From positions 859,256-923,255 of the forward strand of contig NZ_QYAB01000001.1 of assembly GCF_016758175.1 (NCBI RefSeq): a DNA stretch of 64,000 bases. The letters run 5' to 3'. Shown here piece after piece: positions 54,665-62,650 of this stretch. Position numbers and translations under genes: made by a program. The stretch is from Leucobacter zeae (GTDB lineage: Bacteria > Actinomycetota > Actinomycetes > Actinomycetales > Microbacteriaceae). Each line of letters opens with the position of its first letter. Position 1 is the first letter of the stretch. Below the pieces are notes generated by a model, which had not been told where the DNA came from, did no database searches, and saw only the letters and a program-made list of their open reading frames with translations.

Positions 54665-55414
54665 ATGACCCTTCACACCTTCCATCTGGCAAGGCTGCCG
54701 CGGTTCGCCGCCGTCCGCTGGCTCCTGCGCGCGCCTCGGGCCCGCGGTCTGCGCCGTGTCGAGGTGCTCGCCGGGATGCGCCTCGGAGCGCCGGCGCTGT
54801 CGCTGCAGCGCATGCAGGTGCATCGGCTCGCCGTCTTCGCGGAGTGGGAGGACGAGGCTGCGCTCGAAAGGTTCCTGCGCGAGCACCCGTTCGGCAGGCG
54901 CCTCGCGGCCGGGTGGCACGTGCGACTGGAGTTTCTGCGCCGCTGGGGGTCGGTCGCAGAGTACTCCCACCTGCCCGAGCACGCCGGGCGTGCGGATCCC
55001 GACGCTCCGGTCGTCGCGGTCACACTCGCGCGGATGCGCCTGCCCGAACTCCCGCGGTTCATCCGCTGGGGGCGCCCGGTCGAACGCCAGGTGCGCGACC
55101 ATCCGCAGACGACGCTCGCGCTCGCGGGCATGCGGCCGCCGCGCTCGGTTTCGACGTTCTCGGTCTGGACGAGCGCCCGTGCCATGACCGGCATGGTCTT
55201 CGGACACGGGGCCGGGAGCGGTGATGGGGCTGGGAGCGGAGACGCCCCCGAGCCGCGCGATGCCGCTGACCCGGAGGCGCGCCGCCACGTCGCGGCGATG
55301 GGCGAGCGGGACCGCCGGGACTTCCATCACGAGTTCACGACCCTGCGCTTCCGTCCGCTCTCGGAGCACGGGAGCTGGGACGGGCGGTCCGACTACGTGC
55401 GCGGCGGTGCGTGA
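54665..55414 (+). CDS. CrtA-like (spheroidene monooxygenase-related) protein
   Basis: A 249-residue soluble protein of the family that includes bacterial spheroidene monooxygenase and many actinobacterial orphans: FHLARLPRFAAVRWLL at the start, LGAPALSLQRMQVHRLAVFAEWEDEAALERFL, AAGWHVRLEFLRRWGSV, VAVTLARMRLPELPRFIRW, QTTLALAGMRPPRSVSTFSVWTS and a C-terminal FHHEFTTLRFRPL. No carotenoid genes are near, so a carotenoid role is doubtful. ATG at 54665 follows the ABC-F stop by 19 bp. Family call is from recalled sequence patterns. Confidence 0.6.
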   Translation: MTLHTFHLARLPRFAAVRWLLRAPRARGLRRVEVLAGMRLGAPALSLQRMQVHRLAVFAEWEDEAALERFLREHPFGRRLAAGWHVRLEFLRRWGSVAEYSHLPEHAGRADPDAPVVAVTLARMRLPELPRFIRWGRPVERQVRDHPQTTLALAGMRPPRSVSTFSVWTSARAMTGMVFGHGAGSGDGAGSGDAPEPRDAADPEARRHVAAMGERDRRDFHHEFTTLRFRPLSEHGSWDGRSDYVRGGA

Positions 55415-55453
55415 CGCCGGTGCGGGGCACCGTGCGGCGTCGGCGGTGGCCGC

Positions 55454-55459
55454 TACGCT
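55454..55459 (+). promoter_or_regulatory. -10 hexamer TACGCT, leaderless start
   Basis: Ends 6 nt before the ATG at 55466. Confidence 0.45.
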
Positions 55460-55465
55460 GGCCGC

Positions 55466-56098
55466 ATGCATCCCGAAGACGAGATCGAACTCCTGCTGAC
55501 GTACCTGCAGCACGCGCGCGACGCGCTGCTCTGGAAGCTCGACGGACTGGGCGAGTACGACATCCGGCGCCCGCTCACTCCCACGGGAACGAACCTGCTG
55601 GGGCTGCTGAAGCACACGGCGAGCGTCGAGTACGGCTACCTGACCGAGTGCTTCGGTCGGAACGCGGGCATCGACACGCCCTGGCTCGACGAAGACGCAC
55701 CCGAGAACGCCGACCTCTGGGCTGAGGCGCACGAGACGCGCGAGAGCATCGTGGAGCTCGCGCGCGCCGCCTGGGCCGCCGACGATGCGTCGGCCAGAGC
55801 GCTCGGCCCCGACGCGATCGGCGCGGTGCCCTGGTGGGGCGAACGCGGGAAGGCGGTGACGATGCGGCGGCTCCTCGTGCACGCGATCGCCGAGACGCAT
55901 CGTCACGCCGGCCACGCCGACATCCTGCGCGAGACGATCGACGGAGCGGCAGGCATGCGCGCGACCGCTGCGAACCTCCCCGACCACGACGCGGAATGGT
56001 GGGCGCGGTACGTCGAGACGCTCGAGGACGCGGCGCGGGAGGCCGCGCGATCCGAAGACGCCCTGCAGGACGGCGCGGGCGGGGCCTCGCGTGCGTGA
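55466..56098 (+). CDS. DinB-family (DUF664) protein
   Basis: A 210-residue four-helix-bundle metalloprotein of the DinB/YfiT-like superfamily, of the kind that includes mycothiol- or bacillithiol-transferase relatives. LLGLLKHTASVEYGYLTE holds the first metal histidine and ETHRHAGHADILRETIDG supplies the other two (HxxxH-like). NLPDHDAEWWARYVETLED is the last helix. Function unassigned. Its end overlaps the GNAT start by 8 bp. Confidence 0.87.
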   Translation: MHPEDEIELLLTYLQHARDALLWKLDGLGEYDIRRPLTPTGTNLLGLLKHTASVEYGYLTECFGRNAGIDTPWLDEDAPENADLWAEAHETRESIVELARAAWAADDASARALGPDAIGAVPWWGERGKAVTMRRLLVHAIAETHRHAGHADILRETIDGAAGMRATAANLPDHDAEWWARYVETLEDAAREAARSEDALQDGAGGASRA

Positions 56099-56918
56099 GG
56101 GGGTCGAGCTGATCCGCGGCGGCCTCGAGCTGGCTCCGCGGATCGAACCGCTGTGGACGGCGCTGTTCGACCATCACCTCGCGGTCGGCGCCGCTGGCCT
56201 GGCCACGATCCAGCGTTCAGAGACGTGGCCGCGCCGCCTCGCGCACTACCGCGGGCTGTTCGCAGCGCACCCGGAGGCCGAGTTCCTGCTGGCCGTGCGG
56301 GACGGGCGCGACGTCGGGTATGCGATGCGCTACGTCGAGCGCGAAGCCGGTGGCGAGCACGGCGACGGGACGATGCTGCTCGAGACGCTCAGCGTCCTCC
56401 CCGAGGCGCGCGGCAACGGGATCGGCTCTGGCCTCATGGACGCCGTCGATCGCGCTGCGCGGCGCTCGGGAATCACGCGATCGGCGGTCGAGGTGCTCGG
56501 GGGCAACTCGCGGGCGCGCGACGTGTACCTGGAGCGGGGCTACGCACCGAGCACCGAGCACTGGCTGCGCTCCGAGCCGCCGGGCACGGGGGCTCCTCCC
56601 GGGTCGGGGCCGCGCGCGCCTGAGGCGGTGCGCGCCGGGCTGCGGCGGGCGGCCGAGGAGCGCGGCATGGCATGGACGGTGCTCGAGGGCCCGGACGACA
56701 CGTGGGTCACCGCGTCCGAGATGGTGGATCTCGGATGCGCGGTGCCCGGGAGCATCGAGGCCGCGGATCTCGAGCGGTCGGTCTCCGACATCATCGCGGC
56801 AGGGTTCTGGACGCTCTTCGTCGAGATCCCGGCGGCGCCCGCGGCGCCCGAACTGCGGGACGCGCTCCGTGGGCTCCGGTTCCGCATGTGCACCGAGCGT
56901 CTGGAGCGCGACGACTGA
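56091..56918 (+). CDS. GNAT acetyltransferase with C-terminal GNAT-like half
   Basis: A 275-residue protein. Residues 1-165 hold a typical GNAT domain (LRHHLAVGAAGL-like entry, FLLAVRDGRDVGYAMRYVE, LETLSVLPEARGNGIGSGLMDAV acetyl-CoA loop, GNSRARDVYLERGYAPS). The remaining 110 residues are a separate domain (GLRRAAEERGMAWTVLEGPDDTWVTASEMVDLG) without an obvious acetyl-CoA loop. The GTG start lies within the DinB gene's last codons. Substrate unknown. Confidence 0.82.
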   Translation: MREGVELIRGGLELAPRIEPLWTALFDHHLAVGAAGLATIQRSETWPRRLAHYRGLFAAHPEAEFLLAVRDGRDVGYAMRYVEREAGGEHGDGTMLLETLSVLPEARGNGIGSGLMDAVDRAARRSGITRSAVEVLGGNSRARDVYLERGYAPSTEHWLRSEPPGTGAPPGSGPRAPEAVRAGLRRAAEERGMAWTVLEGPDDTWVTASEMVDLGCAVPGSIEAADLERSVSDIIAAGFWTLFVEIPAAPAAPELRDALRGLRFRMCTERLERDD

Positions 56919-56943
56919 TGCGGACCCCGCAGCTCGAGGCCGC

Positions 56944-57471
56944 TCAGCGCGCGGGCCGGGGGTCGCGATCCACCGCGAAGGCGAGGTGGGGCATGTCGAC
57001 GCCGCGGTAGTGCTTCACGAACCGCGACCGCACCGTCATCCCCAGCCGGATCGCCACGTTCATCGAGGCGAGGTTCGTGTCGCGCACCTGCGCGTAGACC
57101 CGCTCGGCGCCGAACTCGGCGAACGCGAGGTCGCGGCACGCCGCCGCGGCCTCGGTCGCGTACCCGCGGTGCCAGTGCTCGCGGTCGAACAGGTAGCCGA
57201 CCTCGAGCACACGCTCGCCGTCGATCTCCTGGGTCGTGATGCCGCACTGCCCGACGAATTCCCCGGTCCCGCGGAGCTCGACCGCCCAGAGCCCGAAACC
57301 GTCCGTCCGATATCGGTCCTGCATGCGTCGCAACCAGGCGACGACCCCGGCGTCGTCGAACGGTCCCTCGTACGCGGTCATGGTCTCCGGATCCTGCAGG
57401 ATCGCGCGCAGCGCGGGGAGGTCGTCGTCGGTGAGCGGTCTGATCGCGAGGCGTTCGGTGGTGAGGAGCAC
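56944..57471 (-). CDS. RimJ/RimL-type GNAT acetyltransferase
   Basis: A 175-residue acetyltransferase. Features of the RimJ/RimL group: LTTERLAIRPLTDDDLPALRAIL at the start, FGLWAVELRGTGEFVGQCGI, LEVGYLFDREHWHRGYATEAAAACRDLAF with the acetyl-CoA loop, and NLASMNVAIRLGMTVRSRFV. GTG start with weak CAGAAT upstream. Converges on the previous gene with a 25-bp gap. Confidence 0.9.
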   Translation of the reverse strand: MLLTTERLAIRPLTDDDLPALRAILQDPETMTAYEGPFDDAGVVAWLRRMQDRYRTDGFGLWAVELRGTGEFVGQCGITTQEIDGERVLEVGYLFDREHWHRGYATEAAAACRDLAFAEFGAERVYAQVRDTNLASMNVAIRLGMTVRSRFVKHYRGVDMPHLAFAVDRDPRPAR

Positions 57472-57541
57472 GCGCCCTATTCTGGCCCAGCGGCCGCCGA
57501 GCCGCACGCCCGGGCGGCTCCGGCGGCGTCGAGCGGCCCGC

Positions 57542-57925
57542 TCACTCGGCGCAGAGGCAGAAGAGGTGCCCGGCCGGGTCGGCGTAGACGACGAACGACC
57601 CGGTCTCGCTCGGCTGCACCGGATGACGCTTCGCACCGGACGCCTCGGCGAGCCTCCCGGCCTCCTCGAGCGAGGGGACGTCGAAGTCGAGGTGCGCCTG
57701 CTGCGGGACGTCCCCCTCGGGCCACGTCGGCGCGACGTAGCCGTCGATCCGCTGGAAGGAGAGCGTGAACGCCGAGCCCTCAGGCGGCACGAGGTCGACC
57801 CAGCGATCGTCGGACTCGGGATCGATGCTCCAGCCGAGGAGCCCGGCGTAGAACCCCGCCAGCGCGGCGGGATCGGCGCAGTCGTAGACAAAGGTGTGTT
57901 TGCTGACGCGGATGTGCGAACTCAT
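57542..57925 (-). CDS. VOC-family (glyoxalase/bleomycin-resistance fold) protein
   Basis: A 127-residue two-repeat VOC protein: FVYDCADPAALAGFYAGLLGW, WVDLVPPEGSAFTLSFQ, QQAHLDFDVPSLEEAGRLAEASGA and FVVYADPAGHLFCLCAE. His and Glu ligands sit in the paired repeats. Members detoxify or bind small molecules; substrate unknown. A -10 hexamer TACACT (57932-57937) lies 6 nt before the ATG. Confidence 0.88.
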   Translation of the reverse strand: MSSHIRVSKHTFVYDCADPAALAGFYAGLLGWSIDPESDDRWVDLVPPEGSAFTLSFQRIDGYVAPTWPEGDVPQQAHLDFDVPSLEEAGRLAEASGAKRHPVQPSETGSFVVYADPAGHLFCLCAE

Positions 57926-58100
57926 GCCCGCAGTGTATGCCGATGCGCCCCGCGAATCCATGCCCGTGACAGGGTCGTGCGGCGGCGCCTGGGAATGGAA
58001 CGGGAACGGTGGTGCGTGTCGGTGGTCGCGTGCATACTGAGGGCGTGCGCACCCGCGGCCGACCCGGCCCGGGGCGAAACCGACGAAGGAGTCCGACATT

Positions 58101-58520
58101 ATGGCACACAATCTGGCAACGTACATCTCGCTTCCCGGCACCACCGGCGAGGCGATGGAGCACTGGCACGAGGTCTTCGGCGGCGAGCTGCAGATCATGC
58201 GCTACGGCGATATGCCGGCGATGGAGGGCATGCCGTTCACGCCCGATCCGCAGGCGGTCGCGCACGCGACCCTCGATCTTCCGGGCGGCAGCATCGCCGG
58301 GGGAGATGCGATGGAGGACGGCAACGATTACAACGTCCGCGGCAGCGCCTACTCGTTGCTGTACACGACCGACACCCCCGACGAGGCCCGCGAGCTCATC
58401 GCGAAGCTGCTGGAGGGCGGCGGCGAGAGCGGCATGCCGTTCGAGCAGGCGCCGTGGGGCGGCTGGTACGGCCAGGCGTTCGATCGCTACGGCGTGATGT
58501 GGTCCTTCTCGTGCGAGTGA
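58101..58520 (+). CDS. PhnB-like VOC-family protein
   Basis: A 139-residue VOC protein of the PhnB/3-dmu-9_3-mt type: ATYISLPGTTGEAMEHWHEVFGGELQIMRYGDMPA, HATLDLPGGSIAGGDAME, LYTTDTPDEARELIAKLLEGG and FEQAPWGGWYGQAFDRYGVMWSFSCE. This type lacks several metal ligands and often binds no metal. GAAGGAG lies 10 nt upstream of the ATG. Divergent from the other VOC gene. Confidence 0.9.
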   Translation: MAHNLATYISLPGTTGEAMEHWHEVFGGELQIMRYGDMPAMEGMPFTPDPQAVAHATLDLPGGSIAGGDAMEDGNDYNVRGSAYSLLYTTDTPDEARELIAKLLEGGGESGMPFEQAPWGGWYGQAFDRYGVMWSFSCE

Positions 58521-58531
58521 ACCGCTGGGGG

Positions 58532-58537
58532 TAGCGT
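58532..58537 (+). promoter_or_regulatory. -10 hexamer TAGCGT, leaderless start
   Basis: Ends 6 nt before the GTG at 58544. Confidence 0.45.
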
Positions 58538-58543
58538 GGAGGG

Positions 58544-59359
58544 GTGACTGCAGCACACGACTCCTTCCCGATCCACTCCCAGGTCGTCGGCGACGCGGCC
58601 TCCGCCGAGCGGCGGGTGGTGTTCCTCCACGGTCTGTTCGGGCGCGGGAAGAACCTGCTGCGGATCGCCTCCGGGCTGCAACCCGAGGCGGCGAGCCTGC
58701 TTGTGGACCTGCCGAATCACGGCGCCTCCGGGTGGACCGAGAGCTTCGACTACGCGCAGCTCGCCGACCTCGTCGCCGCGCACGTGCGCGACGGCTTTGC
58801 CGCGCACGGCGCGGTCGACGTGGTCGGGCACTCGATGGGCGGCAAGGTCGCAATGCTGCTCGCGCTGCGGCACCCCGAGCTGGTGCGCCGGCTCGTGGTG
58901 ATCGACATCTCGCCGGTCGGATCGTCGCGCGGCACGTTCCCCCACCTGCTCGACGCGCTCGCGAGCCTCGATCTCCGAGCGCTCGAGCGCCGGGCCGACG
59001 CCGGGGCGCTGCTGCGGGAGCGGATTCCCGACGACGCCGTACGGGGGTTCCTGCTGCAGAACCTGCGCCGCGAGGGAGACGGCTTCGCCTGGGAGCCGAA
59101 TCTGGGCCTGCTGCATGCGGAACTCGATGCGGTCATGGGGTTCCCCGAGGTGCGGGGCGCGACCTTCGACGGGCCGGTGCTCTGGATGCGCGGCGAGCTC
59201 TCGGACTACATCACCGACGACGATGCGCCGGCCATGCGCGCGCTGTTCCCGCGCACGGTGCGCATGACGGTGCGCGGTGCCGGGCACTGGGTGCACGCCG
59301 AGAAGCCCGACGAGGTGGTCACCGCGCTGCGCCGGTTCCTCGTCGAGTCCGGCGACTGA
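58544..59359 (+). CDS. Alpha/beta-fold hydrolase (YbfF-like esterase)
   Basis: A 271-residue esterase of the YbfF type. RVVFLHGLFGRGKNLLRIASGL forms the oxyanion hole, VDVVGHSMGGKVAMLLAL the nucleophile elbow (Ser), FDGPVLWMRGELSDYITDDDAPAMRALFP carries the acid and GAGHWVHAEKPDEVV the catalytic His. The GTG start follows the leaderless hexamer. Substrate unknown. Confidence 0.9.
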   Translation: MTAAHDSFPIHSQVVGDAASAERRVVFLHGLFGRGKNLLRIASGLQPEAASLLVDLPNHGASGWTESFDYAQLADLVAAHVRDGFAAHGAVDVVGHSMGGKVAMLLALRHPELVRRLVVIDISPVGSSRGTFPHLLDALASLDLRALERRADAGALLRERIPDDAVRGFLLQNLRREGDGFAWEPNLGLLHAELDAVMGFPEVRGATFDGPVLWMRGELSDYITDDDAPAMRALFPRTVRMTVRGAGHWVHAEKPDEVVTALRRFLVESGD

Positions 59360-59386
59360 GCGCCGCGCCGGTCCCGCAGAGGCGGA

Positions 59387-60091
59387 TCAGCCGCGCCGGT
59401 CGAGCGTGTTCCCCGATCCGGCATCGACGGCAGCAGACTCCGCTCCGCCGACCCACGAGACCGAGTTCCCGTTGCCGTGGATCTCGAGCGAGCCGAGCGA
59501 TCCGCTCAGCAGCACGGTCGCGCCGTCGCCGTTCAGCACCGCGCTCGTGGCCTCGACGCCGTTCAGCACGGCTCCCTGCCCGTCGATCCGCACGGATCCG
59601 ACGCGCTGGTTGGTGAGCGTCGTGCCCGGGGCCGAGGTCGTGAACTCCTCGACCTCTGTGACGTTGAGCGAGACGCCCGGAGCCGTGACGGTCGCGGTTC
59701 CCCACGCGTCGCCGAGGATCGTCGCTCCCTCGCCGCCGACCTCGACGGTCTCGGCCGACTCGATGTTCGCCTGCACGCGCGCGCCGTCGACCCGCACCGT
59801 GCCGCACGGGCCGGTCAGCACGGCCGACGCCTCGTCCGCCGCGATCGAAACGGACTCCTCGTCCGCGCAGAGGTGGTCGCCCGCGACCTCGAGCCACCCG
59901 CTGCCGGCATCCGATCCGGCCCCCTCGGCGGCCGCGTTCGCGGCATCCGCCCCGCCGCCCGCCTGCGGCTCCGCGCCTGGCTCCGCCGCGCACCCCGCGA
60001 GGCCGGACAGGAGGAGTGCCGCGGACAGCGCCAGCGGGCCGAGAACTCGGGCGGGGCGACGAACGAACACGGAATCCGACGGGCGCTGCAT
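59387..60091 (-). CDS. DUF3060-domain lipoprotein
   Basis: A 234-residue lipoprotein. The signal ends in LSGLAGC (acylated Cys34). The mature part has a short Gly/Ala linker, then a DUF3060 domain: CGTVRVDGARVQANIESAETVEVGGEGATILG..., VTAPGVSLNVTEVEEF, QRVGSVRIDGQGAVLNGVE, GDGATVLLSGSLGSLEIHGNGNSVSW. These are short beta-helix-like turns with G-N repeats. Function unknown. A -10 hexamer TAGACT (60099-60104) lies 7 nt before the ATG. Confidence 0.87.
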   Translation of the reverse strand: MQRPSDSVFVRRPARVLGPLALSAALLLSGLAGCAAEPGAEPQAGGGADAANAAAEGAGSDAGSGWLEVAGDHLCADEESVSIAADEASAVLTGPCGTVRVDGARVQANIESAETVEVGGEGATILGDAWGTATVTAPGVSLNVTEVEEFTTSAPGTTLTNQRVGSVRIDGQGAVLNGVEATSAVLNGDGATVLLSGSLGSLEIHGNGNSVSWVGGAESAAVDAGSGNTLDRRG

Positions 60092-60098
60092 ACGCGGC

Positions 60099-60104
60099 AG
60101 TCTA
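60099..60104 (-). promoter_or_regulatory. -10 hexamer TAGACT for the DUF3060 gene
   Basis: Ends 7 nt before the ATG at 60091. Confidence 0.5.
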
Positions 60105-60184
60105 GAGCGGTCGTCGGCATGTCGACAATACGAACGGCGGGTGTCGGGCGGGTACGGCGCGGCGCGGGCCGCGGCGGGCGGGGT

Positions 60185-60190
60185 GATAAT
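60185..60190 (+). promoter_or_regulatory. -10 hexamer GATAAT, leaderless start
   Basis: TGATAAT ends 5 nt before the ATG at 60196. Confidence 0.45.
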
Positions 60191-60195
60191 GAGTC

Positions 60196-60708
60196 ATGGA
60201 CGCCAATCCGGCCGTGACCTATCGTCCGCTCAGGGGCGGCGAGAACTGGTTGCTGCTCGAGGCCTCGCTCGGCAATTTCAACTGGAAGGTGCCCTGGTTC
60301 TCGCGGGAGCAGGTGCTCGCCCGACCCGACCTCGCCCGGTACACGCTCCTCGAGCCCGACCGCGGCGACTTCGGGATCGTGGTGGAGCAGGACACCGAGC
60401 CGATCGGGGTCGCCTGGGCCCTCTACCTCCCGGCGTCGGCGCCGGGCTACGGCTGGGTCGATGAGTCCACTCCCGAGTTCTGCATCTGGGTGGACGAGCC
60501 GTACCGCGGGCTCGGGATCGGCCGGGCGCTGACGCAGCGGCTGCTCGCGGAGGCCAGGGACCGCGCGGTGCGACGGGTGAGCCTCTCGGTCGATCGCGCC
60601 AATCTGCGCGCCAAGTTGCTCTACATGGACCTCGGCTTCGCGCCGATCCCCGGAGGCGAGCTGTACGGGGTGCTGCTCTGGCAGGATCCCGCGGTCCGCG
60701 GTGCCTGA
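60196..60708 (+). CDS. GNAT acetyltransferase
   Basis: A 170-residue GNAT. The acetyl-CoA loop is VDEPYRGLGIGRALTQRLLAEA, with FGIVVEQDTEPIGVAWALYLP before it and LSVDRANLRAKLLYMDLGF after it. N-terminal NWLLLEASLGNFNWKVPWFSREQVL fits a substrate-recognition helix pair. Substrate unknown. Confidence 0.88.
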   Translation: MDANPAVTYRPLRGGENWLLLEASLGNFNWKVPWFSREQVLARPDLARYTLLEPDRGDFGIVVEQDTEPIGVAWALYLPASAPGYGWVDESTPEFCIWVDEPYRGLGIGRALTQRLLAEARDRAVRRVSLSVDRANLRAKLLYMDLGFAPIPGGELYGVLLWQDPAVRGA

Positions 60709-60811
60709 GGGGGCGCGACCTCGGCCGCTTCCGGCGGGGCGCGCGGCGCACGGCACCGGGACGCGCGACGATGAAGATCCACGACGAAGATTCACGACGA
60801 AGGAGACGAGC

Positions 60812-61021
60812 ATGTCGGATCAGGTGCAGGGGCCGAAGTCGTACTTCCCCTCGATCGAGGCGAAGTACGGCAAGAGCATCGACGAGTGGATCGCGGAGCT
60901 GCGCCCCCACGCCGGCGAGAAGCACATGGAGCAGGTCGCCTTCCTCAAGGGGCAGGGGATGGGACACGGACACGCCAACGCGCTCGTGCACGTCTTCCGC
61001 GCCGAGCACGACGGGGCGTAG
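60812..61021 (+). CDS. DUF4287-domain small protein
   Basis: A 69-residue protein whose body is the DUF4287 unit: KSYFPSIEAKYGKSIDEWIAELRP, then GEKHMEQVAFLKGQGMGHGHANALVHVFRAE. In larger relatives this unit is the N-terminal half of a DUF5655-linked protein. AAGGAGACGAGC precedes the ATG, a clear ribosome binding site. Function unknown. Confidence 0.88.
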   Translation: MSDQVQGPKSYFPSIEAKYGKSIDEWIAELRPHAGEKHMEQVAFLKGQGMGHGHANALVHVFRAEHDGA

Positions 61022-61048
61022 CGTGGCTCGCCGACGCGGAGCCGGGCC

Positions 61049-61543
61049 GTGGTGACGTTCCGCCTCGAGACCGTGATCGCGGCGCCGCCTGAGGAGTGCT
61101 TCGCCTTGAGTCTGTCGGTGGACGCGCACACCGCGTCCATGAGCGGCTCCGCCGAGCGCATCGTCGGCGGAGTGACCGCCGGAGAGATGCGCGCGGGGGA
61201 GACGGTCACCTGGCGCGCCACGCACTTCGGCATCCCCTGGCGGTTGACATCGCGCATCTCGGAGTACGCGGCGCCGCACCGGTTCGTGGACGAGCAGGTG
61301 TCCGGACCCTTCGCCGCATGGCGGCACGAGCACCGATTCGAAGCGATCGAGGGGACCGCCGCCGCTCGCCGACCCGAGGCAGGCCCGGCTCGCCTCGCCA
61401 CCCGGATGATCGACCTCGTCGAGTTCGCCGCGCCCCTCGGACTGCTCGGCCGGCTCGCCGAGCGCCTCGTGCTCCGGCGCTATCTGGAGCGGTTGCTCGA
61501 GCGCCGCAACCGCTGGCTCGCCGAGCAGCTGGAGCGCGCGTGA
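61049..61543 (+). CDS. SRPBCC-family protein
   Basis: A 164-residue START/Bet v1-like ligand-binding protein, of the kind with a hydrophobic cavity: FRLETVIAAPPEECFALSLSVD at the start, WRATHFGIPWRLTSRISEYAAPHRFVDEQVSGPFAAWRHEHRFEAI, and a C-terminal helix LRRYLERLLERRNRWLAEQLE. The start is GTG at 61049 or 61052. Its stop overlaps the next GTG by 4 bp. Confidence 0.87.
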   Translation: MVTFRLETVIAAPPEECFALSLSVDAHTASMSGSAERIVGGVTAGEMRAGETVTWRATHFGIPWRLTSRISEYAAPHRFVDEQVSGPFAAWRHEHRFEAIEGTAAARRPEAGPARLATRMIDLVEFAAPLGLLGRLAERLVLRRYLERLLERRNRWLAEQLERA

Positions 61544-61761
61544 GCGGGCTGCCGGGGGGCCTGGCCGACGACCCGTTCACGTTCCGGATCGCGAAGTCCG
61601 GGGAGATCCGAATCGACCGAGGGGGCCGGACGGTGACGGTGGTCCGGGGTCGGGCGGCCGATCGGCTCGCCGCCCGGCTCGGGCACGATCCGGTGCAGGA
61701 TCAGCATCTGCTCGCGCGGGCGACGGGCAACTACCGGCGGGGCACCGAGCGGCGGGCGTAG
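61540..61761 (+). CDS. Small conserved-type hypothetical protein
   Basis: A 73-residue soluble protein, basic at the end. FTFRIAKSGEIRIDRGGRTVTVVRGRAADRLAARLG is a beta-rich core seen in several small actinobacterial proteins of unknown role. The GTG start overlaps the SRPBCC stop by 4 bp (GTGA), so it is translated from the same message. Confidence 0.72.
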   Translation: MSGLPGGLADDPFTFRIAKSGEIRIDRGGRTVTVVRGRAADRLAARLGHDPVQDQHLLARATGNYRRGTERRA

Positions 61762-61764
61762 CAT
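61759..61764 (+). promoter_or_regulatory. -10 hexamer TAGCAT, leaderless start
   Basis: Ends 6 nt before the ATG at 61771 and overlaps the end of the previous gene. Confidence 0.45.
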
Positions 61765-61770
61765 CTCGGT

Positions 61771-62427
61771 ATGAGCGGACTTCCGGTACGGGCGCAGGTG
61801 CGAGTGCGATGGGCCGTCGCGGCGGTATGCGGCACCGGCGTCGGAGCGCTCGCGGCTCCATGGCTCGGGGTCGCCGCCGGGCTGCTCGCGGGCTGGGCCG
61901 CGCTGGCGCTCGTCAGCCTCGCGTGGATGCTGCTGCAGGTCTGGCCGATGGACGCCGCCGCGACGCGCGCCCACGCGACGGCCGAGGATCCCGGCCGTCG
62001 GACGGCGCGCATCATCGCCATCGCGGGCAGCGTGGTGAGCCTCGCCGCGGTGGGGGTTGTCGTGGTGCAGGCGAAGCACGCTCCGCCGCTCGAGAGCGCC
62101 CTGCTCGCCGGCGTCGCGGTGCTCAGCGTCGTGGCGTCGTGGGCGCTCATCCAGGCCAACTACCTGCTGCACTACGCTCGGGTCTACTACGAGGACGACG
62201 GCACGGGCGGTGCCGTCGGAGGCATCGACTTCAACCAGAGCGAGGCGCCCTGCTACACCGACTTCGCGTACTTCTCAGTGGGGCTCGGCATGACCTATCA
62301 GGTCTCGGACACCGACATCACGAGCAACGCGGTCCGCCGCATCGTCATCGCTCAGACCCTGCTCGCGTACCTGTTCGGCGCGGGAATCATCGCGACGGTG
62401 ATCAACCTGATCGCCGGACTGGGCTGA
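61771..62427 (+). CDS. DUF1345-family membrane protein
   Basis: A 218-residue protein with five or six hydrophobic helices. DUF1345 features: LAGWAALALVSLAWMLLQVW, VVASWALIQANYLLHYARVYYEDDG, CYTDFAYFSVGLGMTYQVSDTDITSNAVRR and a last helix LLAYLFGAGIIATVINLIAGL. The DFxYFSxxxGMTYQVSDT string is the family signature. Function unknown. Confidence 0.88.
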   Translation: MSGLPVRAQVRVRWAVAAVCGTGVGALAAPWLGVAAGLLAGWAALALVSLAWMLLQVWPMDAAATRAHATAEDPGRRTARIIAIAGSVVSLAAVGVVVVQAKHAPPLESALLAGVAVLSVVASWALIQANYLLHYARVYYEDDGTGGAVGGIDFNQSEAPCYTDFAYFSVGLGMTYQVSDTDITSNAVRRIVIAQTLLAYLFGAGIIATVINLIAGLG

Positions 62428-62510
62428 ACCGGAGTCCGTCCGGCTCTCCGTCGGTCCGAGCGGTGCGCTTCCTCAGCGGTCGTCCCGCGCGACGAGGGAG
62501 TCGCGGGTGG

Positions 62511-62540
62511 ATCCTGCGACTCGCTTCGCTCCCGCAGGAT
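62511..62540. repeat. ATCCTGCG hairpin repeat, second full copy
   Basis: Arms ATCCTGCG and CGCAGGAT around ACTCGCTTCGCTCC, differing from the copy at 28291 at one position. It lies in the gap between DUF1345 and the POT transporter. Confidence 0.75.
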
Positions 62541-62618
62541 GACGGGACGGGTGAGGGGCTACTCCCGCAGGATGACGGGACGGGTGAGGGGGTGCTCACG
62601 CAGGATGACCGGACGAGA
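62529..62618. repeat. 33-bp tandem repeats after the ATCCTGCG hairpin
   Basis: Units begin CTCCCGCAGGATGACGGGAC at 62529 and 62562, with a diverged third at 62595. Each repeats the right arm of the hairpin plus a G-rich spacer, so the array looks grown from one arm. Confidence 0.8.
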
Positions 62619-62650
62619 ACGAGGCCGCTCCCGCGGAGGTCCGGGAACGG

